A stretch of DNA of 64,000 nt from Enterococcus innesii (GTDB taxonomy: Bacteria > Bacillota > Bacilli > Lactobacillales > Enterococcaceae): contig JAHHEN010000001.1 of the NCBI GenBank assembly GCA_018982785.1, forward strand, positions 62,001 to 126,000, read 5' to 3'. The notes beneath the pieces are model-generated. The model made no database searches. It saw only the letters and a list, made by a program, of their open reading frames with translations, and had not been told where the DNA came from. Position numbers and translations under genes: made by a program. Positions 18,131 through 27,115 of this stretch are shown here, in pieces (position 1 is the first letter of the stretch; every line of letters begins with the position of its first letter).

Positions 18131-20166
18131 TTTTCATCTTCTCCTTCTCTGATCACTTCAATTATTTGATCCGCATTGGTTGCGGAAAGTAACGCAGTTA
18201 GTTTTTCATTATTCGACAAAATTTTTGTTAAACTCGCTAGCGCTTTTAGATGGAGCTCATTGTCAACCGCCGCCAAACATATAAACACGTGAATCGTGTG
18301 TTGCGGATCATCATTCAAAAGCACTGGTTCTTTGACTTTTAATAACGACATCCCGATCGCATTGACCCCATCTTCTGGACGCGCATGGGGCAAAGCGATG
18401 CCTTTTCCAATATGGATAAAGGGACCGTGATCCACCACTTTATTGATCATGGCGGTTATATATTGTTCCTCAATCTTATTAGTCTTTTTTAATGGTGCAG
18501 CAGCTTCTCGAATGGCTTCTTGCCAAGTCAGCGGCACCTCGGTAAATTGGATGGTTTCTGCTGTTAATAGATCTGATAACATCGGACGTTGGTCTTCCCT
18601 TCTATTCAATTCTCGATTGATTTTTCTTTGCAAAATTTTTCTCAGCTTTTGCTTACTGATGCCTGCTTTTAAATCAACATAGGGCAAAATCACTTCTAAC
18701 ACATCGTCAATAGAATGCAAGCCAGTTTTTGAAGGAAAGAATGCCGCTTGTACGTTTCTAACCAGTTCATCCTTCTCAATGGGCGTCATAATCGGATTGA
18801 TCACATAACAGGGTCGTTTGGTTTTGATCGGGGCACTAGAAAAAATCAGATCAATCTCTTCATTGAAGCGAACATTTTCATACTCTTCGATCGAACGAGC
18901 CGGCATAAAATGGATCTGGGGAAACAGTTCCTTTAATTCTGATTCCAAAATCAAGGATGAACTGATGCCACTTGGGCAGACGACTAATGCATTCAATTGG
19001 AAGTAATCGCGTTTGGCCTTTTGTTTACTGATTTCTCCACCAAACAAAATCGTAAAATAACCGATTTCTTCATCAGGGATCGTACCGACTAGGACTTCTA
19101 AAGAACCCAGTGCTCGTCTCGTCAGTTCAAACAACTCATTGTATTGCAGCTTGATTTCTTCAATCAGTACATTCTCCAGTGGAAAACCGTAGCGGATTCG
19201 AAAATACGCCGGGACAAGATGATAGAATGTGTTCATCAAAAGGGTGCGATAGTCCACAAACTCGATAGCTGCCAGCCGTTCCATTTCATGAATGATCTTA
19301 CTGGCACATTCCAATAAAAACTCTAATGAAGTATCTTCAATATCTCCTTGCAGAATCGTTTTTAGCAGGATCGTTACATAAAGCGCTTCTGTTTCCCGAT
19401 CTTTGATCGCAGGAAATTCTGCTAAAAACTGCTGACTGACTTGATGGACATGCAGCGACTGGAGCAGCGGTATTTCTGTCTCCGCTAAAGAAACAGCCGT
19501 TTCTGCCATCCGAAAGGATAGATAATTAAGAAAATAAAGCATTTCTTCGAAGCGACTCGGAACGATCACCAGATTGAAGGCAGTCAGTGTTGCGGACAAA
19601 TGATCTCTGATCCGAACATAAATCGTTTTATCCTGCGCATAAATTCCCTCAAATAAAAGCAAATTCCCGTTTTTCGTATTGGATAATGCACTGACTTTTC
19701 GAAAAGCAAGAGCGCGAATCTGATATTCCTCTCCCTCTAGATAAAAGCCATATTTTCGAGAGTACAATAGTTGAATCTTTAAAGCTGCAAGTTCCTCTCT
19801 GATCCCCTTTACATCCTTCAAAATCGTATTTTTACTGACATAGAACAGCTCTTGAAACTGATAGACAGATAAATCTTGCACTCCTGAAAAAGTCAGAAGA
19901 TAAATCATGGACCGTCGCTCTTCTTCCGAAAAAAACAACGTATTCTTCTGGACATTGAAAAGAATTTCCGGCCACTTTCGTTGAATCAGTGAAGGAATCA
20001 AAACTTCTCCCTCATGAATCATGATTCGTTGATTCAACCACTGTTCAGTGATTTGATTGATCTTGGCAATCTCCGCCAAAAATTCCTCATCCCTCCACTT
20101 CGTCAAATCAAGAAACGCCTCAACATTTGGTTCTGAAAACAGATACGTCAATTTGAAATGAATCAT
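18127..20166 (-). CDS. BglG/MtlR-type PRD transcriptional regulator with PTS IIB- and IIA-like domains
   Basis: A protein of about 679 residues from ATG 20166; the upstream GTG is not favoured because AGGTGG sits properly for the ATG. Order: HTH region with WxxxYxxxELFYVSKNTILKDVKGIREEL near residues 90-150, PRD segments (about 190-400), a GatB-like IIB domain with Cys in VVCPSGISSS, and a C-terminal IIA (type 2) domain with the active His in IALPHARPE. No separate IIA gene is present, so this domain may serve both as phosphate donor and sensor. It is the first gene of the PTS-transketolase operon and its likely activator. Confidence 0.88.
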   Translation of the reverse strand: MIHFKLTYLFSEPNVEAFLDLTKWRDEEFLAEIAKINQITEQWLNQRIMIHEGEVLIPSLIQRKWPEILFNVQKNTLFFSEEERRSMIYLLTFSGVQDLSVYQFQELFYVSKNTILKDVKGIREELAALKIQLLYSRKYGFYLEGEEYQIRALAFRKVSALSNTKNGNLLLFEGIYAQDKTIYVRIRDHLSATLTAFNLVIVPSRFEEMLYFLNYLSFRMAETAVSLAETEIPLLQSLHVHQVSQQFLAEFPAIKDRETEALYVTILLKTILQGDIEDTSLEFLLECASKIIHEMERLAAIEFVDYRTLLMNTFYHLVPAYFRIRYGFPLENVLIEEIKLQYNELFELTRRALGSLEVLVGTIPDEEIGYFTILFGGEISKQKAKRDYFQLNALVVCPSGISSSLILESELKELFPQIHFMPARSIEEYENVRFNEEIDLIFSSAPIKTKRPCYVINPIMTPIEKDELVRNVQAAFFPSKTGLHSIDDVLEVILPYVDLKAGISKQKLRKILQRKINRELNRREDQRPMLSDLLTAETIQFTEVPLTWQEAIREAAAPLKKTNKIEEQYITAMINKVVDHGPFIHIGKGIALPHARPEDGVNAIGMSLLKVKEPVLLNDDPQHTIHVFICLAAVDNELHLKALASLTKILSNNEKLTALLSATNADQIIEVIREGEDEK

Positions 20167-20327
20167 ATTTGCTACCCCCACCTAAACTATAGCTTGCACA
20201 AAATGAAATCGCCATCATTTCTCGGTACAACTGAAACTCCGTTTTTTTAAAACGATGGACCGAAGAGGAGATTTCAAGGATTACCATAACATTTTTAACC
20301 AGAAAAGAGGATACGCGATAACCATCA

Positions 20328-20343
20328 TGTGTTTTTTAACACA
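20328..20343. promoter_or_regulatory. Palindrome upstream of the PTS operon
   Basis: TGTGTT-TTTT-AACACA is a perfect 6-4-6 inverted repeat about 160 bases before the regulator start; it is a possible operator or part of the adjacent terminator leader. Confidence 0.3.
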
Positions 20344-20345
20344 AA

Positions 20346-20375
20346 AAAGGCGAATCAGCTTGATGATTCGCCTTT
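20346..20375 (-). terminator. Terminator of the OCD-PhzF operon
   Basis: AAAGGCGAATCA/TGATTCGCCTTT perfect 12-bp stem with T6 on the minus strand. Confidence 0.8.
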
Positions 20376-20445
20376 CAAAAGTGATAAGTAATAGAAACAG
20401 ATGGCAAAAATGGGCTAATCGCTAGGAAAATCCAATCTAGATTGC

Positions 20446-21231
20446 TTATAAAAAACAGGTGCCCTTCGCATAAAGTACACCTTTTCCACCAATGATTACT
20501 CGCTCATCTGCTAAGGTACACTCAAGAAATCCTCCTCGTGCAGAGAGTTGCTGAGCCGTCATTTTGGTCTTATTCAATCGGCTGCTCCAATAGGGAATCA
20601 GGTTCGAATGAGCCGATCCGCAAACAGGATCTTCATCAATCGTCAACTTAGGAAAGAAGGTTCGAGAAACAAAATCGACCGTTTCCCCAGGAGCTGTCAC
20701 GATCACGCCAATCCCTTGCTCAAAGGTTTTTATTAAAGAAAAATTAGGTGTTAACTGTTGAATCTGGGTTTCATTATCCAATACAAAGAAAAGATCTCTT
20801 GCCAAGTAAGCCTCGTTGATTTTGGCACCGATCGCTTCTTCGTATATGGGCAATATCGCCGTTTTCTCTGGAAGAATCGCTGGAAAATCCAGTGATAAAA
20901 TTTCATCATCCTTCGTCACACGCAGCTGTCCGCTATATTTTGTTTGGAAAACGATAGAAGTTCGTTGAGGTTCATAATAATGAAACAGCACAAACGCTGT
21001 TGCCAACGTTGCATGTCCGCAAAGATCAATTTCACGATCTGGCGTAAACCAGCGAAGGCTATAAGAGTCTGCTTCTTTTACGGCGAAGGCCGTTTCCGAT
21101 AAATTGTTTTCGATCGCGATTTTTTGCATCAGCTCTTCTGGTAGCCATTCTGGTAAAATAAAAACGGCCGCTGGATTTCCTTCAAAAACCTTTGTGGCAA
21201 AAGCATCTACTACATAATACTCTAAGTTCAT
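20446..21231 (-). CDS. PhzF family isomerase/epimerase
   Basis: A 261-residue protein of the PhzF/diaminopimelate-epimerase fold. Landmarks are FEGNPAAVFIL, NNLSETAFAV (the family's catalytic Glu), DREIDLCGHATLATAFVLF and DEDPVCGSAHSNLIPYW. PhzF proteins isomerise small amino or aromatic acids; phenazine synthesis is not implied because no other phz genes are present. Its start overlaps the ornithine-cyclodeaminase-like gene by four bases, so the two act together, probably on an amino acid or imine. Confidence 0.9.
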   Translation of the reverse strand: MNLEYYVVDAFATKVFEGNPAAVFILPEWLPEELMQKIAIENNLSETAFAVKEADSYSLRWFTPDREIDLCGHATLATAFVLFHYYEPQRTSIVFQTKYSGQLRVTKDDEILSLDFPAILPEKTAILPIYEEAIGAKINEAYLARDLFFVLDNETQIQQLTPNFSLIKTFEQGIGVIVTAPGETVDFVSRTFFPKLTIDEDPVCGSAHSNLIPYWSSRLNKTKMTAQQLSARGGFLECTLADERVIIGGKGVLYAKGTCFL

Positions 21232-22196
21232 TTTTCTACTCCCTTTCGTTTATTGTATACGTACTCTGCGCAATAGAGATCTTCTACTGCGAGCCCCACC
21301 GCATCAAAAATCGTGTATTCTTGTTCCGTTTCTCGTCCGTGACATTTCTGAGTAACCAATTCCCCTAACGCCCCTTTGATAGCAGAAGGATGAAAGGAGT
21401 GTTCTGCGATTGGAATCAGAAGATCGCCACTTTCTTGCAATACTGCTTGATAATCATCTACATACACACTGGCCGCAGCCACTAGATCACTGGTGAGTTC
21501 ACGTGTTTCTGGGGTAAAGGTTCCGATTGCATTGATATGGGTGCCAGGTGAAACCATTTCTTTATCCAAAAATGCCTGCTTACTAGGTGTTAAGGTACAA
21601 AGAATGTCGGTCTCACGTGTCGCTTCTATTAGATGGTTACAGGCAATAACCTCCAATTGCGGATAAGTTGTTTGGACTGCTTCAACAAAGTTCGCTAGTT
21701 TTCTTTTATCTAGATCATAAACAAATACAGTGTGGATCGGACGAATCGCCAGCATCGCTTGTAGATGGGAGGAAGCTTGATGTCCGGCACCAATTAGTGA
21801 CAATTTGGTCGCTTCTTTCTTTGCTAAATAATTCGTCGCTACTGCTGATACTGCTGCCGTGCGAATCCAAGTAATACTATTTGCATCCATTAACGTAAGT
21901 GGCGCCCCATTTTGGCTATCAAGCAAAAGAATTTGTCCTAAATGAGTCGGCAGCTGTAACGTTCCGTTCTCTGGGAAAAAGGACATGATTTTTGCGCCAT
22001 ACACCCGGTTTGGACCTAAGTAAGCGGGCATTAAAGCAAAGAGATTTCCTTGCTTTTGATCTGGCAACGGCAATACCGCTCTTTGCCATTGAGAAACAGT
22101 TTGCTGCTCAAAATCACGAAAGCAATTTGTCATAGCTGTAATGGCTTCAGGAAATGTCAGTTCACGTAAAATCTCTTGCTCTGTTATAATCTCCAT
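21228..22196 (-). CDS. Ornithine cyclodeaminase / mu-crystallin family protein
   Basis: About 322 residues from ATG 22196, which has AAAAAGGAGGAATTTTT; an in-frame ATG at 22217 lies before that site. The NAD-binding Rossmann motif is LIGAGHQASSHLQAM and the family segment is HINAIGTFTPETRELTSDLV. Members include ornithine cyclodeaminases, alanine dehydrogenases and ketimine reductases. The pairing with PhzF and control by a divergent MocR regulator suggest conversion of an amino acid related to a PLP-bound ligand; this is inference. Confidence 0.88.
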   Translation of the reverse strand: MEIITEQEILRELTFPEAITAMTNCFRDFEQQTVSQWQRAVLPLPDQKQGNLFALMPAYLGPNRVYGAKIMSFFPENGTLQLPTHLGQILLLDSQNGAPLTLMDANSITWIRTAAVSAVATNYLAKKEATKLSLIGAGHQASSHLQAMLAIRPIHTVFVYDLDKRKLANFVEAVQTTYPQLEVIACNHLIEATRETDILCTLTPSKQAFLDKEMVSPGTHINAIGTFTPETRELTSDLVAAASVYVDDYQAVLQESGDLLIPIAEHSFHPSAIKGALGELVTQKCHGRETEQEYTIFDAVGLAVEDLYCAEYVYNKRKGVEK

Positions 22197-22236
22197 AAAA
22201 ATTCCTCCTTTTTTCATTATCCTACCCTCAGCAATT

Positions 22237-22262
22237 CATACAATCAATGATATAATTGTATG
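22237..22262. promoter_or_regulatory. Operator/promoter between OCD-PhzF and MocR genes
   Basis: CATACAAT (22237-22244) and ATTGTATG (22255-22262) form an 8-bp inverted repeat with a 10-base spacer. It overlaps the plus-strand -10 box TATAAT at 22251-22256. This layout fits autoregulation and control of the divergent operon by the MocR protein. Confidence 0.6.
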
Positions 22263-22286
22263 GAATACAATTTAGGAGGTGTTCTT

Positions 22287-23677
22287 ATGCCCATCAATTC
22301 TTATGAAGAGTATGCCCTTAGTTGGCGCCCAGACAAAACGCAGCTTACCCGTCCCTTTTATCGTTCCTTGATCAAGCGCTTAGAAGAAGATATCCTCTCT
22401 GGCAAGCTCGCCAAAAATACCCGCTTACCCTCTCAAAGAGAGTTAGCAGATTTCTTAGATCTTAATTTCACTACGATTGGTCAAGCCTATAGATATGGTG
22501 TCGAGAAAGGAATTCTCTATAGCCAGATTGGCAGCGGCACTTATGTTTCTGCCAATGCATTCGACTCGATCTCTATTTCTACCAGCAATGTGGCTACGCA
22601 CATCATTGATCTGGGACTCGTCAGTTCCTTTGAAGAATGCAATTCCTTGATACTGCCCACGATTCAAAAAGTCGTCAATCATTCAAATATTGTTGGGATC
22701 ATGAATTATCGAGAACCTCAAGGATCCGATTATCAATTGACGACCGCCAGCAACTGGTTAAAGACGCAAGGGGTCATCGCAGACAAAGACACGACTGCGA
22801 TTGTTTCTGGTGTACAAAACGGCTTAGCGATTGCCTTGGCAGCCTTATTTTCTCCGGGAGATCGGATCGCAGTTGATCGTTACACGTACTCAAATTTTAT
22901 TGAATTGGCACACCTCTTCCATTTAGAAATTGTTCCTATTGATTACGATCAGGAAGGAATGCGTCCGGAAGTACTTGCACAAGAATGTCGCAAGAAAAAA
23001 TACACGGACTCTTTGTGATGCCCTCTTGCAACAATCCGATTGGTTTTCAAATCACCGAATCCAGACGAAAAGCGCTCGCAACAATTATCGAAGAAGAATC
23101 CTTGTGGGTGATCGAAGATGATATTCATTCTTTTTTAACGACGTATCAACAAAATAAAGTGATTGCTCCCTTTCAAGCGCTGCTCCCTCAACAAGTCATT
23201 TATCTTGCTGGAATGACTAAATTTATCTGTTCGGGGCTGCGGGTCGCTTATCTTGTTTTTCCAGAAGCGGTCCGAGGAAAAATCGAACAAGCCATTTTCA
23301 CGATCAATGTAAAAACCTCTCCCTTGGAGGCAGAGATCGTTACCGAGGTTTTGAACAGTGAAGTGGCGCAAACCATCCTTCAACAAAAATTTGCTCTTAC
23401 GAAACAAGCAAATGCACTTTTTGATGCGGTCTTTGACTGTCAATCAAAACCAGCAGTCTATCCCTATTATCGTCATTTATCGATTCGCTCAGATGTTTCT
23501 CAATTGGACATCGAACAAGACTATTTGGCAAAAGGCGTGCGCATCTATCATTCCAATCGTTTCACGACCCAAAAGCAAAGTGACCCGTTTATTCGATTGT
23601 CCCTGTCATCGAATCACTTAGAGGTGTTAGAAAAAGGACTGTGCATTGTAAAGGACTCCTTAAAGACCTACCAGTAG
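22287..23677 (+). pseudogene. MocR-family regulator (GntR HTH + aminotransferase domain), frameshifted
   Basis: The start is ATG 22287, since TTAGGAGGTGTTCTT lies between it and an earlier in-frame ATG. Residues about 15-90 are a GntR winged helix (LPSQRELADFLDLNFTTIGQAYRYG). The rest is a fold-type I aminotransferase domain with the PLP lysine in GMTKFICSGLRVAY. The frame stops at 23018; one base added to the A6 run at 22995-23000 gives CRKKKIHGLFVMPSCNNPIGF and continues to 23677, about 463 residues. MocR proteins sense PLP and an amino acid to control neighbouring genes, here the divergent OCD-PhzF operon. Confidence 0.85.
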
Positions 23678-23700
23678 CTGTCTAAAAAATCAGCAATCCG

Positions 23701-23729
23701 TTGAACAGTGCCTATTTATTTGTTATAAT
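23701..23729 (+). promoter_or_regulatory. Strong promoter of the antitoxin RNA
   Basis: TTGAAC and TATAAT are separated by exactly 17 bases; a transcript would start near 23736. Confidence 0.75.
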
Positions 23730-23735
23730 ACTCGT

Positions 23736-23846
23736 GTAAAGAGGAGTTGTTGCCACAACTCCCCTGCAGCGCCATTTAAGACGGCGACAGGTTTTTAAAC
23801 TTAGAAGATAACCGTTTCCCTGTTAAAGTCGACGGTTATTTTTTTT
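23736..23846 (+). ncRNA. Candidate type I antitoxin RNA
   Basis: A transcript of about 110 nt is predicted between the promoter at 23701-23729 and a terminator (ATAACCGT/ACGGTTAT followed by T8). It contains a tight 5' hairpin GGAGTTGT-TGCC-ACAACTCC. Its 3' end runs antisense to the last codons of the small holin-like toxin ORF on the other strand, the same convergent layout as txpA/RatA-type and par-type loci. Confidence 0.6.
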
Positions 23847-23939
23847 GTCATTTTTCACTTCAACTAGGATACCAAAGATCAGCATGGCGGTAAATGTACC
23901 AAAACTGATCATTAGCCCGATTGCTTCCGCTGTGGACAA
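23823..23939 (-). CDS. Putative holin-like type I toxin (Hol_Tox family)
   Basis: A 38-residue ORF starting at TTG 23939, seven to eight bases after AAAGGAG. The product begins MSTAEAIGLMISFGTFTAM, has one hydrophobic helix (about residues 8-26) and a polar, basic tail (VKNDKKNNRRL). This matches the small membrane toxins annotated as putative holin-like toxin. A second ORF in another frame begins with ATG at 23978 after AAAGGTGGTG and overlaps the toxin start, so it could be a translational leader. The convergent RNA is the presumed antitoxin. Confidence 0.65.
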   Translation of the reverse strand: MSTAEAIGLMISFGTFTAMLIFGILVEVKNDKKNNRRL

Positions 23940-24307
23940 AAAGGCTTCTCCTTTCTGAAGAGTTAGTACTTACATTCATAAGCACCACCACCTTTCAAAG
24001 CTAGCCACCGTCACAAACTTTACTGCAGTCAAATGGTACATACTTCCATCAAAGAAACTTCCAAATGACAAGGATTTATCATTATTTTTTTCACGGGGCA
24101 TGGTTCATTTGCTGTGATTCATTCCATAGAATCATCAAAATATACCGCTGTTCTCTCTTCAAGCCTGATCCGCTCTTTCCCGACCTTCTCCAGCCCCTTT
24201 TCTCAGTCCCAACTAAGGGCCTCCCATCAAGAAAAATAGTCAAAAAGTCAATATCGTTCTATTCGCCAAAAAACACTTTTGTTATAGTTACAAAAAGGAG
24301 GTTTCAG
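23940..24307. other. Region upstream of toxin and AraC genes
   Basis: It holds the toxin leader (overlapping ORF from 23978) and presumably the divergent toxin and AraC-gene promoters. A TTGACT box lies on the minus strand near 24027-24032 without a convincing -10. No further gene is supported. Confidence 0.4.
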
Positions 24308-25141
24308 ATGAGAAACGAACGACAAATTATTCAAGATAGCACCCTTGGTGTAGAGGCCTTATTGTTTAACGGTATCCAGCAAGAGTTTCCTAACCATTGG
24401 CATGAATATTACGTGATTGGCTTAATGGAAGCTGGCACGCGCAAATTCACCTGTCAGAATACTTGCTATATCGTTGAAGCGGGCGATTTGATTTTGATTC
24501 CACCAAAAGCTGCCCATAGCTGCCAGCAACTCACGGAAGAGAAACTGGTTTACCGCAACATCCACTTAACACCAGAGAATATGACGGCGCAGGTGCAAAA
24601 AATTTTCAACACTCGATTGACACCCCACTTTTCTGAACCAGTCATTCGTCAAGTAAAAGAAAAAGAGGAATTCCATGCGGTGCACCAACTATTGCTGTCA
24701 GATCAGGGCGATGAATTTGAGAAACAAGAACGCTTTACTTGTCTCCTTCACGACCTGCTTGTTCAGTATGCGGATTTCACCCAAAAACAGACAGAGACGA
24801 CTACAAATAAAGCTGCTGTAGCGAAAGCCTATATTGATCAGCACTATGCCGAAAAATTATCACTGAGTGAATTAAGTGACGTTCTTGGAATGAATCAGTA
24901 CGTCTTGATTCGGCAGTTCACGAAAGCGTATGGCCTGTCCCCTTTTCAATATTTAAGTACTGTGCGCATCAGTGCTGCTAAGAAAAAACTGGAGGCTCAA
25001 GAGGCAATTGCAGAAGTCGCTTTTCTGACCGGTTTTAGCGATCAAAGCCATTTTACCCGTATCTTTAAAAGCTTGATTGGGGTCACCCCGAAAGCTTATC
25101 AAACAATTTATCAAGAAGATGGAGTGAATATGAATGAATAA
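24308..25141 (+). CDS. AraC family transcriptional regulator
   Basis: About 277 residues from ATG 24308, which follows AAAAGGAGGTTTCAG; the longer open frame upstream has no site and reads low-complexity sequence. The N-terminal cupin sensor shows NHWHEYYVIGLMEAG, and the C-terminal pair of helix-turn-helix motifs shows LSLSELSDVLGMNQYVLIRQFTKAYG and AFLTGFSDQSHFTRIFKSLIGVTPKAY (given in pieces). It overlaps the DUF2000 gene by eight bases; this coupling is frequent and suggests that the DUF2000 protein is its target or partner. Confidence 0.9.
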   Translation: MRNERQIIQDSTLGVEALLFNGIQQEFPNHWHEYYVIGLMEAGTRKFTCQNTCYIVEAGDLILIPPKAAHSCQQLTEEKLVYRNIHLTPENMTAQVQKIFNTRLTPHFSEPVIRQVKEKEEFHAVHQLLLSDQGDEFEKQERFTCLLHDLLVQYADFTQKQTETTTNKAAVAKAYIDQHYAEKLSLSELSDVLGMNQYVLIRQFTKAYGLSPFQYLSTVRISAAKKKLEAQEAIAEVAFLTGFSDQSHFTRIFKSLIGVTPKAYQTIYQEDGVNMNE

Positions 25142-25553
25142 CCAAGAAAAATGCGTCATGATTATCGATGAACAATTACCGATTGGATTAGTCGCGAACA
25201 CTGCGGCGATCTTAGGTGTTACTTTGGGAAAACTGTATCCAGAAGGAATCGGAGAAGACATCTATGATTCGACTGGTAACAAACACTTAGGAATCGTCAA
25301 TTTTCCGATTCCTATCTTGAAAACAAACAAAGAACAATTGCAGACCATTCGCGAATCGATTAGCCAACAGTCAGAACAAGATGTCACTATCATTGACTTT
25401 TCCGATGTCGCCCAAATTACTAATTCCTATGAGCAATACCGCCAAACCCTCGAGTCGATTGCTCCAGAAAAGCTGGCTTATTTTGGTATTTGTCTAAAAG
25501 GCAAGAAAAAGCTTATTAATAAAGTTGCTGGTAGTTTGCCGTTGTATCGGTGA
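25134..25553 (+). CDS. DUF2000 domain-containing protein
   Basis: A 139-residue cytoplasmic protein with the DUF2000 pattern: VMIIDEQLPIGLVANTAAIL at the start, GIVNFPIPILK in the middle, and YFGICLKGKKKLINKVAGSLPL at the end. The fold resembles peptidyl-tRNA hydrolase 2, but activity is unproven. It is translationally coupled to the AraC regulator and followed by a large terminator. Confidence 0.85.
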   Translation: MNNQEKCVMIIDEQLPIGLVANTAAILGVTLGKLYPEGIGEDIYDSTGNKHLGIVNFPIPILKTNKEQLQTIRESISQQSEQDVTIIDFSDVAQITNSYEQYRQTLESIAPEKLAYFGICLKGKKKLINKVAGSLPLYR

Positions 25554-25666
25554 AATCGCTAGTGAAAAGGCAGCCGTCTAAAATTTCCTTTTGTTTCTGA
25601 CAGTTCTTCTTTACAAAAGCACTGTTCATCTGATAGCCTAACAATTTTCATTTACAATAATCCATG

Positions 25667-25729
25667 GAGATAGCCTAACTGGTGGAATTTCGTCGACTAA
25701 ATTCTACCGATTAGGTTATCTCTTTTTTT
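25667..25729 (+). terminator. Terminator of the AraC-DUF2000 operon
   Basis: A long, slightly imperfect stem (GAGATAGCCTAAC with TTAGGTTATCTC, plus inner GGTGGAATTT/AAATTCTACC) ending in T7. Confidence 0.8.
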
Positions 25730-25835
25730 ACAAAAAAATGTTAGTAGAAAATCCCTAGATTTTCCACCAACACTAAATATTCTAGACCTATTTTCCTTCG
25801 TTTTCTATTCTTACGAGTAGCCACTGAAAAACATC

Positions 25836-26377
25836 TTATTCTTCGTGATAAATATTCAACCCTACTTCAGTATCTTCCACACAACTGTTCGCTGGTGCTT
25901 TAGCAATAAGATAAAGAAAGTAAAAGTCTCCCACGCAACTAGCGGCATGTACGGAAGCGATCCAAGTAAAAAGAGACACGGTCAACCAACCAAAAAAGTA
26001 AAAAAGAAAAAGACCCACAGAAATGCCAATGAATGGTGCCAATAAAACGATGGCAAATTTTCCTTTTGAATAAAAGGAATGGGGACTCGTGGCATATGCT
26101 ACCCCATTTTTGAACCCAAACTTTACCTTCCCTTTGGGGTCAAAAAGCTTGAAGAAGGCACCGTGGATCAATTCATGAATGATGATGAGAACAATATACG
26201 TACCCATTAAGATCAAAAGTCCGATGAAAAAAGGGGTTCATTAGTTGCTCCGTGACCAGCTACTGTTAAAAATGTAAAAAAGACATAGAAAAAAATCAAG
26301 GCAGGGATTGCTGCGAGATTCAATCTCTTTATTGTTTTTTGATCATCCATCAAATTAATTTGTTTGAGTAATTTCAT
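25836..26377 (-). pseudogene. DUF3267 membrane metallopeptidase-like protein, frameshifted
   Basis: The start is ATG 26377 with AAAAGGAG in front (MKLLKQINLMDDQKTIKRLN). After the first membrane helix the frame closes in ATNEPLFSSDF. One base added to the A6 run at 26227-26232 yields ATNEPLFFIGLLILMGTYIVLIIIHELIHG and continues to 25836, about 180 residues with four helices. HELIHG is an HExxH zinc-site motif, as in DUF3267 proteins. The role is unknown; it pairs with the membrane gene just upstream. Confidence 0.75.
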
Positions 26378-26436
26378 CGCTGTTCTCCTTTTTATTTTCG
26401 ACATATTTCTTAGTACATGATTTCTATGAATTCCCT

Positions 26437-26754
26437 TTACCCAGCCAACAAGAGCAGCAAACACAAAACCAGTGCCGTTAAAACGAATAGGAAATTGATC
26501 GTTTCTGGCGCACCTTCAATTCTTCTCTTTAGTGGTGGAGGACGAAAAGTTGGATTCATGCTTTTCGTTTGGTAGTCCACACTGCTTGATAAAAAGCTGT
26601 CGGAAGGGATCATAAACACCAAAAGAACGCCATAAATAATGGATGCCGGAATCAGGAGTGAGCATTTGGCTAGGTAACCAATCAGCAGACTCGCGATCAA
26701 AGGAATAGCTACGTACAAAGCACTTTGGTACAGTGTTCGCCGAATTGGTTTCAT
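26437..26754 (-). CDS. Small membrane protein of unknown function
   Basis: A 105-residue protein with three hydrophobic helices (about residues 12-28, 31-50 and 85-104) and a polar loop rich in proline (NPTFRPPPLKRR). It lies 59 bases upstream of the DUF3267 gene in the same direction, so they probably form an operon. I do not recognise a named family. Confidence 0.6.
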   Translation of the reverse strand: MKPIRRTLYQSALYVAIPLIASLLIGYLAKCSLLIPASIIYGVLLVFMIPSDSFLSSSVDYQTKSMNPTFRPPPLKRRIEGAPETINFLFVLTALVLCLLLLLAG

Positions 26755-27115
26755 AGGGAAGTCTCCTTAGTAGTCATCATTACACACATCACAAAATAAT
26801 TTTATTTACTTATCAAATAAATATACCATTACTTTCAAAGGGTGTAAACACGCCAGAAAACCATGTCGATGCTGCCAAGTGCGGCTGCCCAATGCTAGGT
26901 GCAAAAAAAAGAAGTGGTTTCTCTCCACTTCTTAAAAAGTACTCTACTTATTTTTTCTCTTCACTTAACCTCTAAAGATAATCGGTAAACCATTTGGTAA
27001 ACCGTTATACTTGCCAAATTGCTCCCTCTCTTCCTTTTGAAAAAGATATGACTCTGGAAAAAGAAACCTATGATCCTTGTCTCTCTATTAAAATTTCTTC
27101 TGAAAAGCAAACGTC
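26755..27115. other. Intergenic stretch
   Basis: It holds the terminator at 26905-26938 and two adjacent copies of GGTAAACC near 26980-27002. No gene is supported. Confidence 0.45.
26905..26938 (-). terminator. Terminator downstream of the GGDEF gene
   Basis: AAGAAGTGG/CCACTTCTT stem with flanking A8 and T-rich tails. Confidence 0.6.

Noticed and set aside
24065-24307. N-terminal extension of the AraC gene
   Set aside because: The strong AAAAGGAGG site is directly before ATG 24308, and the extension has no homologous look or ribosome site.
26980-27002. Short direct repeat GGTAAACC
   Set aside because: Only two copies, no spacer regularity and no cas genes, so it is not a CRISPR array.
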